The notes below the pieces were generated by a model. That model did not search any database, was not told where the DNA came from, and worked only from the letters and a program-made list of their open reading frames with translations. Below are positions 36,275-49,283 of a DNA stretch of 64,000 nucleotides, in pieces. Both the position numbers and the translations under genes were made by a program. The first letter of the stretch is position 1; each line of letters opens with the position of its first letter. The stretch is from Nematostella vectensis (Eukaryota > Cnidaria > Anthozoa > Actiniaria > Edwardsiidae), in the NCBI RefSeq assembly GCF_932526225.1, contig NC_064045.1, positions 682,001 to 746,000 on the forward strand, read 5' to 3'.

Positions 36275-37203
36275 GGGCCCATGCAGGTTATTTCTTTTCA
36301 CGATATACACCTTATAATTATAATTGATGTCCATCGCAATCCCTCCTTCCTGAAGATAGAGCCTAGTGCACCACTGGAGTCCAATGGACTCCGTGAAATT
36401 TAAAAATGCATACCGCTAGTTTTGCCGCTGTTAATTTATCATATACCATTGTCTGGTCTCGCAAATAAATAATAAGAGATACATTATATATTTCAATATA
36501 TACAGAAATACTTTATATGTTGATATAATATAAGAGTCTCCAGAGGGACTTTGAAGGCTGTTCCAAAACTGTGCTTATTTCACATGTACGACCTACTTTG
36601 GGTTTAGAAGTTTGTGAGAAGTCATTGAATATCTTATTCGGTTTTGATTCTCTGGTTACTGACAAGTCCTGGTGCAGGTGCCAATGGCCAGATTAGAAGA
36701 ATTCTGGGCTCTTGTCAAAGTCGTATTCGTTTTTTATTTTTCGGTGTATTGAATAGTCCACATAGTGTTCTTTGTTGAAGGGAAGTCTCAAAACTTCTGG
36801 GTTGGACCGCATATGGTACTTTTAAGAGCCTCTCGAGAGAACAAGCCTTATCTAGATTTTTTTGGTCCGTCCTGTCACGCCCAGGGCATGCACAAACACG
36901 TGAGGGCACCAACCCCCATCACTTTTGTAATGGTCCTTCTTCCTTATCACAAGTCTGCTACTCATAACATTATGTGGTGTCATGGAGTAATGTACTCTTA
37001 CATGAGAGAGAAAGCGTCTTTTGTTTTAATTTTATATTGAAACCTGAGTCAACAGGTGTAAAGTGTATTAACACTAGCTTTACACCTGTAAAATATCAGC
37101 AACTATCTGTGATAGAAGTGGCTGGCGTAAAGACAGCTTGGCTTGCTTGAATCTCTGCGTTGTATTTGGATAGAACTAGTTCTTTGATCTCGAACGGGTA
37201 AAG
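36275..37203 (+). repeat. Satellite monomer 40 (class E)
   Basis: 929 bp. TTATTTCTTTTCAC, CCTCCTTCCTGAAGATAG, ATGTTGATATAA, CTTATTTCACATG and GCGTTGTATTTGG. Left block recurs in units 46, 50, 54 and 68. Confidence 0.97.
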
Positions 37204-38134
37204 GGGCCCATGCAGGTTATTTTTTTTCACGATATACACCTTATAATTATAATTGATGTCCATCGCATACCCTGCTTCCTAAAGTTAGAGCCTAGTGCAC
37301 CACTGGAGTCCAATGGACTCCGAGAAATTTAAAAATTCATACTGCTAGTTTTGCCGCTGTTAATTTAACATATACCATTGTCTGGTCTTGCAAATAAATA
37401 ATAAGAGATACTTTATACATTTCAATATATACAGAAATACTTTATATATTAATATAATATAAGAGTCTCCAGAGGGACTTTGAAGGCTGTTCCAAAAATG
37501 TGCTTATTATACATGTACGACCTACTTTGGGTTTAGAAGTTTGTGAGAAGTCATTGAATATCTTATTCGGTTTTGATTTATCTGGTGTACTGACTAGTCC
37601 TGGTGCAGGTGCCAATGGCCAGATTAGAAGAGTTCTGGGCTCTTGTCAAAGTCGTATTTGTTTTTTATTTTTCGGTGTATTGAATAGTCCACATGGTGTT
37701 CTTTGTTAAAGGGAAGTCTCAAAACTTCTGGGTTGGACCGCATATGGTACTTCTAAGAGCCTCTCGAGAGAACAAGCCTTATCTAGATTTTTTTGGTCCG
37801 TCCTGTCACGCCCAGGGCATGCACAAACACGTGTGGGCCTCACCCCCCATCACTTTTGTAATGGTCCCTCTTCCTTATCACAAGTCTGCTACTCATAACA
37901 TTATGTGGTGTCATGGAGTAATGTACTATTACATGAGAGAGAAAGCGTCTTTTGTTTTAATTTTATATTGAAACCTGAGTCAACAGGTGTAAAGTGTATT
38001 AACACTAGCTTTACACCTGTAAAATATCAGCAACTATCTGTGATAGAAGTGGCTGGTGTAAAGACAGCTTGGCTTGCTTGAACCTCTGCCTTGTATTTGG
38101 ATAGAACTAGTTCTTTGATCTCGAACGGGTAAAG
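37204..38134 (+). repeat. Satellite monomer 41 (class G)
   Basis: 931 bp. Private CGCATACCCTG and GTATTTGTTTTTTA. Right half GCCTCACCCCCC with GTACTATTACATG and GCTGGTGTAAAG as unit 35. Confidence 0.97.
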
Positions 38135-39063
38135 GGGCCCATGCAGGCTATTTTTTTTCACGATATACACCTTATAATTATAATTGATGTCCACCGCAAT
38201 CCCTGCTTCCTAAAGTTAGAGCCTAGTGCACCACTGGAGTCCAATGGACACCGAGAAATTTAAAAATGCATACCGCTAGTTTTGCCGCTGTTAATTTATC
38301 ATATACCATTGTCTGGTCTCGCAAATAAATAATAAGAGATACATTATATATTTCAATATATACAGAAATACTTTATATATTAATATAATATAAGAGTCTC
38401 CAGAGGGACTTTGAAGGCTGTTCCAAAACTGTGCTTATTATACATGTACGACCTACTTTGGGTTTAGAAGTTTGTGAGAAGTCATTGAATATCTTATTCG
38501 GTTTTGATTCTCTGGTTACTGACAAGTCCAGGTGCAGGTGCTAATGGCCAGATTAGAAGAGTTCTGGGCTCTTGTCAAAGTCGTATTCGTTTTTTTTTTT
38601 TCGGTGTTTTGAATAGTCCACATGGTGTTCTTTGTTGAAGGGAAGTCTCAAAACTTCTGCGTTGGACCGCATATGGTACTTCTAAGAGCCTCTCGAGAGA
38701 ACAAGCCTTATCTAGATTTTTTTGGTCCGTCCTGTCACGCCCAGGGCATGCACAAACACGTGAGGGCACCAACCCCCATCACTTTTGTAATGGTCCTTCT
38801 TCCTTATAACAAGTCTGCTACTCATAACATTATGTGGTGTCATGGAGTAATGTACTCTTACATGAGAGAGAAAGCGTCTTTTGTTTTAATTTTATATTGA
38901 AACCTGAGTCAACAGGTGTAAAGTGTATTAACACTAGCTTTACACCTGTAAAATATCAGCAACTATCTGTGATAGAAGTGGCTGGCGTAAAGACAGCTTG
39001 GCTTGCTTGAATCTCTGCCTTGTATTTGGATAGAACTAGTTCTTTGATCTCGAACGGGTAAAG
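38135..39063 (+). repeat. Satellite monomer 42 (class C)
   Basis: 929 bp, opens the second hexamer. GGACACCG combined with CATACCGC, a class E marker. CTTCTGCG, a class A marker, sits in the right half. Private AAGTCCAGGTG and CTTATAACAAG. Confidence 0.97.
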
Positions 39064-39992
39064 GGGCCCATGCAGGTTATTTTTTTTCGCGATATACACC
39101 TTATAATTATAATTGATGTCCATCGCAATCCCTGCTTCCTAAAGTTAGAGCCTAGTGCACCACTGGAGTCCAATGGACTCCGAGAAATTTAAAAATTCAT
39201 ACTGCGAGTTTTGCCGCTGTTAATTTAACATATACCATTGTCTGGTCTTGCAAATAAATAATAAGAGATACTTTATACATTTCAATATATACAGAAATAC
39301 TTTATATATTAATATATTATAAGAGTCTCCAGAGCGACTTTGAAGGCTGTTCCAAAAATGTGCTTATTATACATGTACGACCTACTTTGGGTTTAGAAGT
39401 TTGTGAGAAGTCATTGAATATCTTATTCGGTTTTGATTTATCTGGTGTACTGACTAGTCCTGGTGCAGGTGCCAATGGCCAGATTAAAAGAGTTCTGGGC
39501 TCTTGTCAAAGTCGTATTCGTTTTTTATTTTTCGGTGTATTGAATAGTCCACATGGTGTTCTTTGTTAAAGGGAAATCTCAAAACTTCTGCGTTGGACCG
39601 CATATGGTACTTCTAAGAGCCTCTCGAGAGAACCAGCCTTATCTAGATTTTTTTGGTCCGTCCTGTCACGCCCAGGGCATGCACAAACACGTGTGGGCCG
39701 CACCCACCATCACTTTTGTAATGGTCCCTCTTCCTTATCACAAGTCTGATACTCTTAACATTATGTGGTGTCATGGAGTAATGTACTCTTACATGAGAGA
39801 GAAAGCGTCTTTTGTTTTAATTTTATATTGAAACCTGTGTCAACAGGTGTAAAGTGTATTGACACTAGCTTTACACCTATAAAATATCAACAACTATCTG
39901 TGATAGAAGTGGCTGGCGTAATGACAGCTTGGCTTGCTTGAATCTGCCTTGTATTTGGCTAGAACTAGTTCTTTGATCTCGAACGGGTAAAG
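39064..39992 (+). repeat. Satellite monomer 43 (class A)
   Basis: 929 bp copy of unit 37 with private TCGCGATATAC, ACTGCGAG, AATATATTATAAG, GGGAAATCTC and CTGATACTC. Confidence 0.97.
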
Positions 39993-40920
39993 GGGCCCAT
40001 GCAGGTTATTTTTTTTCACAATATACACCTTATAATTATAATTGATGTCCATCGCAATCCCTGCTTCCTAAAGTTAGAGCCTAGTGCACCACTGGAGTCC
40101 AATGGACTCCGAGAAATTTAAAAATGCATACTGCTAGTTTTGCCGCTGTTAATTTATCATATACCATTGTCTGGTCTCGCAAATAAATAATAAGAGATAC
40201 ATTATATATTTCAATATATACAGAAATACTTTATATATTAATATAATATAAGAGTCTCCAGAGGGACTTTGAAGGCTGTTCCAAAACTGTGCTTATTATA
40301 CATGTACGACCTACTTTGGGTTTAGAAGTTTGTGAGAAGTCATTGAATATCTTATTCGGTTTTGATTCTCTGGTTACTGACAAGTCCTGGTGCAGGTGCT
40401 AATGGCCAGATTAGAAGAGTTCTGGGCTCTTGTCAAAGTCGTATTCGTTTTTTTTTTTCGGTGTTTTGAATAGTCCACATGGTGTTCTTTGTTGAAGGGA
40501 AGTCTCAAAACTTCTGGGTTGGACCGCATGTGGTACTTCTAAGAGCCTCTCGAGAGAACAAGCCTTATCTAGATTTTTTTGGTCCGTCCTGTCACGCCCA
40601 GGACATGCACAAACACGTGTGGGCACCAACCCCTATCACTTTTGTAATGGTCCTTCTTCCCTATCACAAGTCTGCTACTCATAACATTATGTGGTGTCAT
40701 GGAGTAATGTACTCTAACATGAGAGAGAAAGCGTCTTTTGTTTTAATTTTATATTGAAACCTGAGTCAACAGGTGTAAAGTGTATTAACACTAGCTTTAC
40801 ACCTGTAAAATATCAGCAACTATCTGTGATAGAAGTGGCTGGCGTAAAGACAGCTTGGCTTGCTTGAATCTCTGCCTTGTATTTGGATAGAAGTAGTTCT
40901 TTGATCTCGAACGGGTAAAG
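39993..40920 (+). repeat. Satellite monomer 44 (class F)
   Basis: 928 bp copy of unit 38, sharing CAGGACATGC and GATAGAAGTAGTTC, but with the common GCTACTCATAAC and CATGGAG. Confidence 0.97.
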
Positions 40921-41851
40921 GGGCCCATGCAGGTTATTTTTTTTCACGGTATACACCTTATAATTATAATTGATGTCCATCGCAATCCCTGCTTCCTAAA
41001 GTTAGAGCCTAGTGCACCACTGGATTTCAATGGACTCCGAGAAATTTTAAAATGCATACTGCTAGTTTTGCCGCTGTTAATTTAACGTATACCATTGTCT
41101 GGTCTTGCAAATAAATAATAAGAGATACTTTATAAATTTCAATATATACAGAAATACTTTATATATAAATATAATATAAGAGTCGCCAGAGGGACTTTGA
41201 AGGCTTTTCCAAAAATGTGCTTATTATACATGTACGACCTACTTTGGGTTTAGAAGTTTGTGAGAAGTCATTGAATATCTTATTCGGTTTTGATTTATCT
41301 GGTGTACTGACTAGTCCTGGTGCAGGTGCCAATGGCCAGATTAGAAGAATTCTGGGCTCTTGTCAAAGTCGTATTCGTTTTTTTTTTTCTGTGTTTTGAA
41401 TAGAACACATGGTGTTCTTTGTTAAAGGGAAGTCTCAAAACTTCTGGGTTGGACCGCATGTGGTACTTCTTAAGAGCCTCTCGAGAGAACAAGCCTTATC
41501 TAGATTTTTTTGGTCCGTCCTGTCACGCCCAGGGCATGCACAAACACGTGTGGGCACCAACCCCTATCACTTTTGTAATGGTCCTTCTTCCCTATCACAA
41601 GTCTGCTACTCATAACATTATGTGGTGTCATGGAGTAATGTACTCTAACATGAGAGAGAAAGCGTCTTTTGTTTTAATTTTATATTGAAACCTGTGTCAA
41701 CAGGTGTAAAGTGTATTAACACTAGCTTTACACCTGTAAAATATCAGCAACTATCTGTGATAGAAGTGGCTGGCGTAATGACAGCTTGGCTTGCTTGAAT
41801 CTCTGCCTTGTATTTGGCTAGAACTAGTTCTTCGATCTCGAACGGGTAAAG
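40921..41851 (+). repeat. Satellite monomer 45 (class I)
   Basis: 931 bp copy of unit 39 with CTCCGAGAAATTTTAAAATGC and private TAGAACACATGG. Keeps TTAACGTAT, GTCGCCAG, CTTCTTAAGAG and TTCTTCGATC. Confidence 0.97.
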
Positions 41852-42780
41852 GGGCCCATGCAGGTTATTTCTTTTCACGATATACACCTTATAATTATAA
41901 TTGATGTCCATCGCAATCCCTCCTTCCTGAAGATAGAGCCTAGTGCACCACTGGAGTCCAATGGACTCCGTGAAATTTAAAAATGCATACCGCTAGTTTT
42001 GCCGCTGTTAATTTATCATATACCATTGTCTGGTCTTGCAAATAAATAATAAGAGATACTTTATACATTTCAATATATACAGAAATACTTTATATGTTAA
42101 TATAATATAAGAGTCTCCAGAGGGACTTTGAAGGCTGTTCCAAAACTGTGCTTATTTCACATGTACGACCTACTTTGGGTTTAGAAGTTTGTGAGAAGTC
42201 ATTGAATATCTTATTCGGTTTTGATTCTCTGGTTACTGACAAGTCCTGGTGCAGGTGCCAATGGCCAGATTAGAAGAATTCTGGGCTCTTGTCAAAGTCG
42301 TATTTGTTTTTTATTTTTCGGTGTATTGAATAGTCCACATAGTGTTCTTTGTTGAAGGGAAGTCTCAAAACTTCTGGGTTGGACCGCATATGGTACTTTT
42401 AAGAGCCTCTCGAGAGAACAAGCCTGATCTAGATTTTTTTGGTCCGTCCTGTCACGCCCAGGGCATGCACAAACACGTGAGGGCACCAACCCCCATCACT
42501 TTTGTAATGGTCCTTCTTCCTTATCACAAGTCTGCTACTCATAACATTATGTGGTGTCATGGAGTAATGTACTCTTACATGAGAGAGAAAGCGTCTTTTG
42601 TTTTAATTTTATATTGAAACCTGAGTCAACAGGTGTAAAGTGTATTAACACTAGCTTTACACCTGTAAAATATCAGCAACTATCTGTGATAGAAGTGGCT
42701 GGCGTAAAGACAGCTTGGCTTGCTTGAATCTCTGCGTTGTATTTGGATAGAACTAGTTCTTTGATCTCGAACGGGTAAAG
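41852..42780 (+). repeat. Satellite monomer 46 (class E with L2 patch)
   Basis: 929 bp copy of unit 40, except that 42037-42066 carries L2 alleles (TCTTGCAAA, ACTTTATACATTT) while flanks at about 42016 and 42096 remain class E. Private GCCTGATCTAG. Confidence 0.97.
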
Positions 42781-43709
42781 GGGCCCATGCAGGTTATTTT
42801 TTTTCACGATATACACCTTATAATTATAATTGATGTCCATCGCAATCCCTGCTTCCTAAAGTTAGAGCCTAGTGCACCACTGGAGTCCAATGGACTCCGA
42901 GAAATTTAAAAATTCATACTGCTAGTTTTGCCGCTGTTAATTTAACATATACCATTGTCTGGTCTTGCAAATAAATAATAAGAGATACTTTATACATTTC
43001 AATATATACAGAAATACTTTATATATTAATATAATATAAGAGTCTCCAGAGGGACTTTGAAGGCTGTTCCAAAAATGTGCTTATTATACATGTACGACCT
43101 ACTTTGGGTTTAGAAGTTTGTGAGAAGTCATTGAATATCTTATTCGATTTTGATTTATCTGGTGTACTGACTAGTCCTGGTGCAGGTGCCAATGGCCAGA
43201 TTAGAAGAGTTCTGGGCTCTTGTCAAAGTCGTATTCGTTTTTTATTTTTCGGTGTATTGAATAGTCCACATGGTGTTCTTTGTTAAAGGGAAGTCTCAAA
43301 ACTTCTGGGTTGGACCGCATATGGTACTTCTAAGAGCCTCTCGAGAGAACCAGCCTTATCTAGATTTTTTTGGTCCGTCCTGTCACGCCCAGGGCATGCA
43401 CAAACACGTGTGGGCCGCACCCACCATCACTTTTGTAATGGTCCCTCTTCCTTATCACAAGTCTGGTACTCTTAACATTATGTGGTGTCATGGAGTAATG
43501 TACTCTTACATGAGAGAAAAAGCGTCTTTTGTTTTAATTTTATATTGAAACCTGTGTCAACAGGTGTAAAGTGTATTAACACTAGCTTTACACCTATAAA
43601 ATATCAACAACTATCTGTGATAGAAGTGGCTGGCGTAATGACAGCTTGGCTTGCTTGAATCTGTCTTGTATTTGGCTAGAACTAGTTCTTTGATCTCGAA
43701 CGGGTAAAG
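42781..43709 (+). repeat. Satellite monomer 47 (class G)
   Basis: 929 bp. Private ATTCGATTTTG. Right half GCCGCACCCACC/GGTACTC with GAGAGAAAAAGC and GAATCTGTCTTG, shared with units 51 and 55. Confidence 0.97.
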
Positions 43710-44636
43710 GGGCCCATGCAGGTTATTTTTTTTCACGATATACACCTTATAATTATAATTGATGTCCATCGCAATCCCTGCTTCCTAAAGTTAGAGCCTA
43801 GTGCACCACTGGAGTCTAATGGACTCCGAGAAATTTAAAAATGCATACTGCTAGTTTTGCCGCTGTTAATTTATCATATACCATTGTCTGGTCTCGCAAA
43901 TAAATAATAAGAGATACATTATATATTTCAATATATACAGAAATACTTTATATATTAATATAATATAAGAGTCTCCAGAGGGACTTTGAAGGCTGTTCCA
44001 AAACTGTGCTTATTATACATGTACGACCTACTTTTGGTTTAGAAGTTTGTGAGAAGTCATTGAATATCTTATTCGGTTTTGATTCTCTGGTTACTGACAA
44101 GTCCTGGTGCAGGTGCTAATGGCCAGATTAGAAGAGTTCTGGGCTCTTGTCAAAGTCGTATTCGTTTTTTTTTTCTGTGTTTTGAATAGTCCACATGGTG
44201 TTCTTTGTTGAAGGGAAGTCTCAAAACTTCTGGGTTGGACCGCATGTGGTACTTCTAAGAGCCTCTCGAGAGAACAAGCCTTATCTAGATTTTTTTGGTC
44301 CGTCCTGTCACGCCCAGGGCATGCACAAACACGTGTGGGCACCAACCCCTATCACTTTTATAATGGTCCCTCTTCCTTATCACAAGTCTGGTACTCTTAA
44401 CATTATGTGGTGTTATGGAGTAATGTACTCTTGCATGAGAGAAAAAGCGTCTTTTGTTTGAATTTTATATTGAAACCTGTGTCAACAGGTGTAAAGTGTA
44501 TTAACACTAGCTTTACACCTGTAAAATATCAGCAACTATCTGTGATAGAAGTGGCCGGCGTAATGACAGCTTGGCTTGCTTGAATCTCTGCCTTCTTTTT
44601 GGATAGAACTAGTTCTTTGATCTCGAACGGGTAAAG
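43710..44636 (+). repeat. Satellite monomer 48 (class F)
   Basis: 927 bp. GGAGTCTAATGG, ACTTTTGGTTT and TTTTTTTTCTGTG. The right end is mosaic (CACCAACCCCTATC followed by GGTACTCTTAAC), with private TTGCATGAG, TTTGTTTGAATT, GTGGCCGGC and CCTTCTTTTTGG. Confidence 0.97.
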
Positions 44637-45567
44637 GGGCCCATGCAGGTTATTTTTTTTCACGATATACACCTTATAATTATAATTGATGTCGATCGCA
44701 ATCCCTGCTTCCTAAAGTTAGAGCCTAGTGCACCACTGGAGTCCAATGGACTCCGAGAAATTTAAAAATTCATACTGCTAGTTTTGCCGCTGTTAATTTA
44801 ACATATACCATTGTCTGGTCTTGCAAATAAATAATAAGAGATACTTTATACATTTCAATATATACAGAAATACTTTATATATTAATATAATATAAGAGTC
44901 TCCAGAGGGACTTTGAAGGCTGTTCCAAAAATGTGCTTATTATACATGTACGACCTACTTTGGGTTTAGAAGTTTGTGAGAAGTCATTGAATATCTTATT
45001 CGGTTTTGATTTATCTGGTGTACTGACTAGTCCTGGTGCAGGTGCCAATGGCCAGATTAGAAGAGTTCTGGGCTCTTGTCAAAGTCGTATTCGTTTTTTA
45101 TTTTTCGGTGTATTGAATAGTCCACATGGTGTTCTTTGTTAAAGGGAAGTCTCAAAACTTCTGGGTTGGACCGCATGTGGTACTTCTAAGAGCCTCTCGA
45201 GAGAACAAGCCTTATCTAGATTTTTTTGGTCCGTCCTGTCACGCCCAGGGCATGCACAAACACGTGTGGGCCTCACCCCCCATCACTTTTGTAATGGTCC
45301 CTCCTCCTTATCACAAGTCTGCTACTCATAACATTATGTGGTGTCATGGAGTAATGTACTCTTACATGAGAGAGAAAGCGTCTTTTGTTTTAATTTTATA
45401 TTGAAACCTGAGTCAACAGGTGTAAAGTGTATTAACACTAGCTTTACACCTGTAAAATATCAGCAACTATCTGTGATAGAAGTGGCTGGCGTAATGACAG
45501 CTTGGCTTGCTTGAATCTCTGCCTTGTATTTGGATAGAACTAGTTCTTTGATCTCGAACGGGTAAAG
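44637..45567 (+). repeat. Satellite monomer 49 (class G)
   Basis: 931 bp. GATGTCGATCGC marks units 49, 53 and 67. Cassette GCCTCACCCCCC with CTCCTCC. Confidence 0.97.
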
Positions 45568-46496
45568 GGGCCCATGCAGGTTATTTCTTTTCACGATATA
45601 CACCTTATAATTATAATTGATGTCCATCGCAATCCCTCCTTCCTGAAGATAGAGCCTAGTGCACCACTGGAGTCCAATGGACTCCGTGAAATTTAAAAAT
45701 GCATACCGCTAGTTTTGCCGCTGTTAATTTATCATATACCATTGTCTGGTCTCGCAAATAAATAATAAGAGATACATTATATATTTCAATATATACAGAA
45801 ATACTTTATATGTTAATATAATATAAGAGTCTCCAGAGGGACTTTGAAGGCTGTTCCAAAACTGTGCTTATTATACATGTACGACCTACTTTGGGTTTAG
45901 AAGTTTGTGAGAAGTCATTGAATATCTTATTCGGTTTTGATTCTCTGGTTACTGACAAGTCCTGGTGCAGGTGCCAATGGCCAGATTAGAAGAATTCTGG
46001 GCTCTTGTCAAAGTCGTATTCGTTTTTTATTTTTCGGTGTATTGAATAGTCCACATAGTGTTCTTTGTTAAAGGGAAGTCTCAAAACTTCTGGGTTGGAC
46101 CGCATATGGTACTTTTAAGAGCCTCTCGAGAGAACAAGCCTTATCTAGATTTTTTTGGTCCGTCCTGTCACGCCCAGGGCATGCACAAACACGTGAGGGC
46201 ACCAACCCCCATCACTTTTGTAATGGTCCTTCTTCCTTATCACAAGTCTGCTACTCATAACATTATGTGGTGTCATGGAGTAATGTACTCTTACATGAGA
46301 GAGAAAGCGTCTTTTGTTTTAATTTTATATTGAAACCTGAGTCAACAGGTGTAAAGTGTATTAACACTAGCTTTACACCTGTAAAATATCAGCAACTATC
46401 TGTGATAGAAGTGGCTGGCGTAAAGACAGCTTGGCTTGCTTGAATCTCTGCGTTGTATTTGGATAGAACTAGTTCTTTGATCTCGAACGGGTAAAG
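45568..46496 (+). repeat. Satellite monomer 50 (class E)
   Basis: 929 bp. As unit 40 with TTATTATACATG restored. CATAGTGTTCTTTGTTAAAGG is an unusual combination of class E and class G markers. Confidence 0.97.
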
Positions 46497-47425
46497 GGGC
46501 CCATGCAGGTTATTTTTTTTCACGATATACACCTTATAATTATAATTGATGTCCATCGCAATCCCTGCTTCCTAAAGTTAGAGCCTAGTGCACCACTGGA
46601 GTCCAATGGACTCCGAGAAATTTAAAAATTCATACTGCTAGTTTTGCCGCTGTTAATTTAACATATACCATTGTCTGGTCTTGCAAATAAATAATAAGAG
46701 ATACTTTATACATTTCAATATATACAGAAATACTTTATATATTAATATAATATAAGAGTCTCCAGAGGGACTTTGAAGGCTGTTCCAAAAATGTGCTTAT
46801 TATACATGTACGACCTACTTTGGGTTTAGAAGTTTGTGAGAAGTCATTGAATATCTTATTCGGTTTTGATTTATCTGGTGTACTGACTAGTCCTGGTGCA
46901 GGTGCCAATGGCCAGATTAGAAGAGTTCTGGGCTCTTGTCAAAGTCGTATTCGTTTTTTATTTTTCGGTGTATTGAATAGTCCACATGGTGTTCTTTGTT
47001 AAAGGGAAGTCTCAAAACTTCTGGGTTGGACCGCATATGGTACTTCTAAGAGCCTCTCGAGAGAACCAGCCTTATCTAGATTTTTTTGGTCCGTCCTGTC
47101 ACGCCCAGGGCATGCACAAACACGTGTGGGCCGCACCCACCATCACTTTTGTAATGGTCCCTCTTCCTTATCACAAGTCTGGTACTCTTAACATTATGTG
47201 GTGTCATGGAGTAATGTACTCTTACATGAGAGAAAAAGCGTCTTTTGTTTTAATTTTATATTGAAACCTGTGTCAACAGGTGTAAAGTGTATTAACACTA
47301 GCTTTACACCTATAAAATATCAACAACTATCTGTGATAGAAGTGGCTGGCGTAATGACAGCTTGGCTTGCTTGAATCTGTCTTGTATTTGGCTAGAACTA
47401 GTTCTTTGATCTCGAACGGGTAAAG
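46497..47425 (+). repeat. Satellite monomer 51 (class G)
   Basis: 929 bp copy of unit 47 at 3,716 bp, with the common ATTCGGTTTTG. Confidence 0.97.
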
Positions 47426-48352
47426 GGGCCCATGCAGGTTATTTTTTTTCACGATATACACCTTATAATTATAATTGATGTCCATCGCAATCCCTGCTTC
47501 CTAAAGTTAGAGCCTAGTGCACCACTGGAGTCTAATGGACTCCGAGAAATTTAAAAATGCATACTGCTAGTTTTGCCGCTGTTAATTTATCATATACCAT
47601 TGTCTGGTCTCGCAAATAAATAATAAGAGATACATTATATATTTCAATATATACAGAAATACTTTATATATTAATATAATATAAGAGTCTCCAGAGGGAC
47701 TTTGAAGGCTGTTCCAAAACTGTGCTTATTATACATGTACGACCTACTTTTGGTTTAGAAGTTTGTGAGAAGTCATTAAAAATCTTATTCGGTTTTGATT
47801 CTCTGGTTACTGACAAGTCCTGGTGCAGGTGCTAATGGCCAGATTAGAAGAGTTCTGGGCTCTTGTCAAAGTCGTATTCGTTTTTTTTTTCTGTGTTTTG
47901 AATAGTCCACATGGTGTTCTTTGTTGAAGGGAAGTCTCAAAACTTCTGGGTTGGACCGCATGTGGTACTTCTAAGAGCCTCTCGAGAGAACCAGCCTTAT
48001 CTAGATTTTTTTGGTCCGTACTGTCACGCCCAGGGCATGCACAAACACGTGTGAGCACCAACCCCTATCACTTTTGTAATGGTCCTTCTTCCCTATCACA
48101 AGTCTGCTACTCATAACATTATGTGGTGTCATGGAGTAATGTACTCTAACATGAGAGAGAAAGCGTCTTTTGTTTTAATTTTATATTGAAACCTGTGTCA
48201 ACAGGTGTAAAGTGTATTAACACTAGCTTTACACCTGTAAAATATCAGCAACTATCTGTGATAGAAGTGGCTGGCGTAATGACAGCTTGGCTTGCTTGAA
48301 TCTCTGCCTTGTATTTGGATAGAACTAGTTCTTTGATCTCGAACGGGTAAAG
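47426..48352 (+). repeat. Satellite monomer 52 (class F)
   Basis: 927 bp copy of unit 48 in the left half. Private CATTAAAAATC, GTCCGTACTG and CACGTGTGAGCACC. Confidence 0.97.
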
Positions 48353-49283
48353 GGGCCCATGCAGGTTATTTTTTTTCACGATATACACATTATAATTATA
48401 ATTGATGTCGATCGCAATCCCTGCTTCCTAAAGTTAGAGCCTAGTGCACCACTGGAGTCCAATGGACTCCGAGAAATTTAAAAATTCATACTGCTAGTTT
48501 TGCCGCTGTTAATTTAACATATACCATTGTCTGGTCTTGCAAATAAATAATAAGAGATACTTTATACATTTCAATATATACAGAAATACTTTATATATTA
48601 ATATAATATAAGAGTCTCCAGAGGGACTTTGAAGGCTGTTCCAAAAATGTGCTTATTATACATGTACGACCTACTTTGGGTTTAGAAGTTTGTGAGAAGT
48701 CATTGAATATCTTATTCGGTTTTGATTTATCTGGTGTACTGACTAGTCCTGGTGCAGGTGCCAATGGCCAGATTAGAAGAGTTCTGGGCTCTTGTCAAAG
48801 TCGTATTCGTTTTTTATTTTTCGGTGTATTGAATAGTCCACATGGTGTTCTTTGTTAAAGGGAAGTCTCAAAACTTCTGGGTTGGACCGCATGTGGTACT
48901 TCTAAGAGCCTCTCGAGAGAACAAGCCTTATCTAGATTTTTTTGGTCCGTCCTGTCACGCCCAGGGCATGCACAAACACGTGTGGGCCTCACCCCCCATC
49001 ACTTTTGTAATGGTCCCTCCTCCTTATCACAAGTCTGCTACTCATAACATTATGTGGTGTCATGGAGTAATGTACTCTTACATGAGAGAGAAAGCGTCTT
49101 TTGTTTTAATTTTATATTAAAACCTGAGTCAACAGGTGTAAAGTGTATTAACACTAGCTTTACACCTGTAAAATATCAGCAACTATCTGTGATAGAAGTG
49201 GCTGGCGTAATGACAGCTTGGCTTGCTTGAATCTCTGCCTTGTATTTGGATAGAACTAGTTCTTTGATCTCGAACGGGTAAAG
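48353..49283 (+). repeat. Satellite monomer 53 (class G)
   Basis: 931 bp copy of unit 49 with private ACACATTATAA and TATATTAAAACC. Confidence 0.97.

Larger units (their letters stand above)
32559..43709 (+). repeat. Two tandem copies of a 5,576 bp hexamer higher-order repeat
   Basis: Units 36-41 and 42-47 share class order C-A-F-I-E-G, and landmarks recur at 5,575-5,577 bp. The highly marked class I unit appears only in these two places. Homology weakens in the right half of the sixth unit (GCCTCACCCCCC versus GCCGCACCCACC). Confidence 0.9.
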
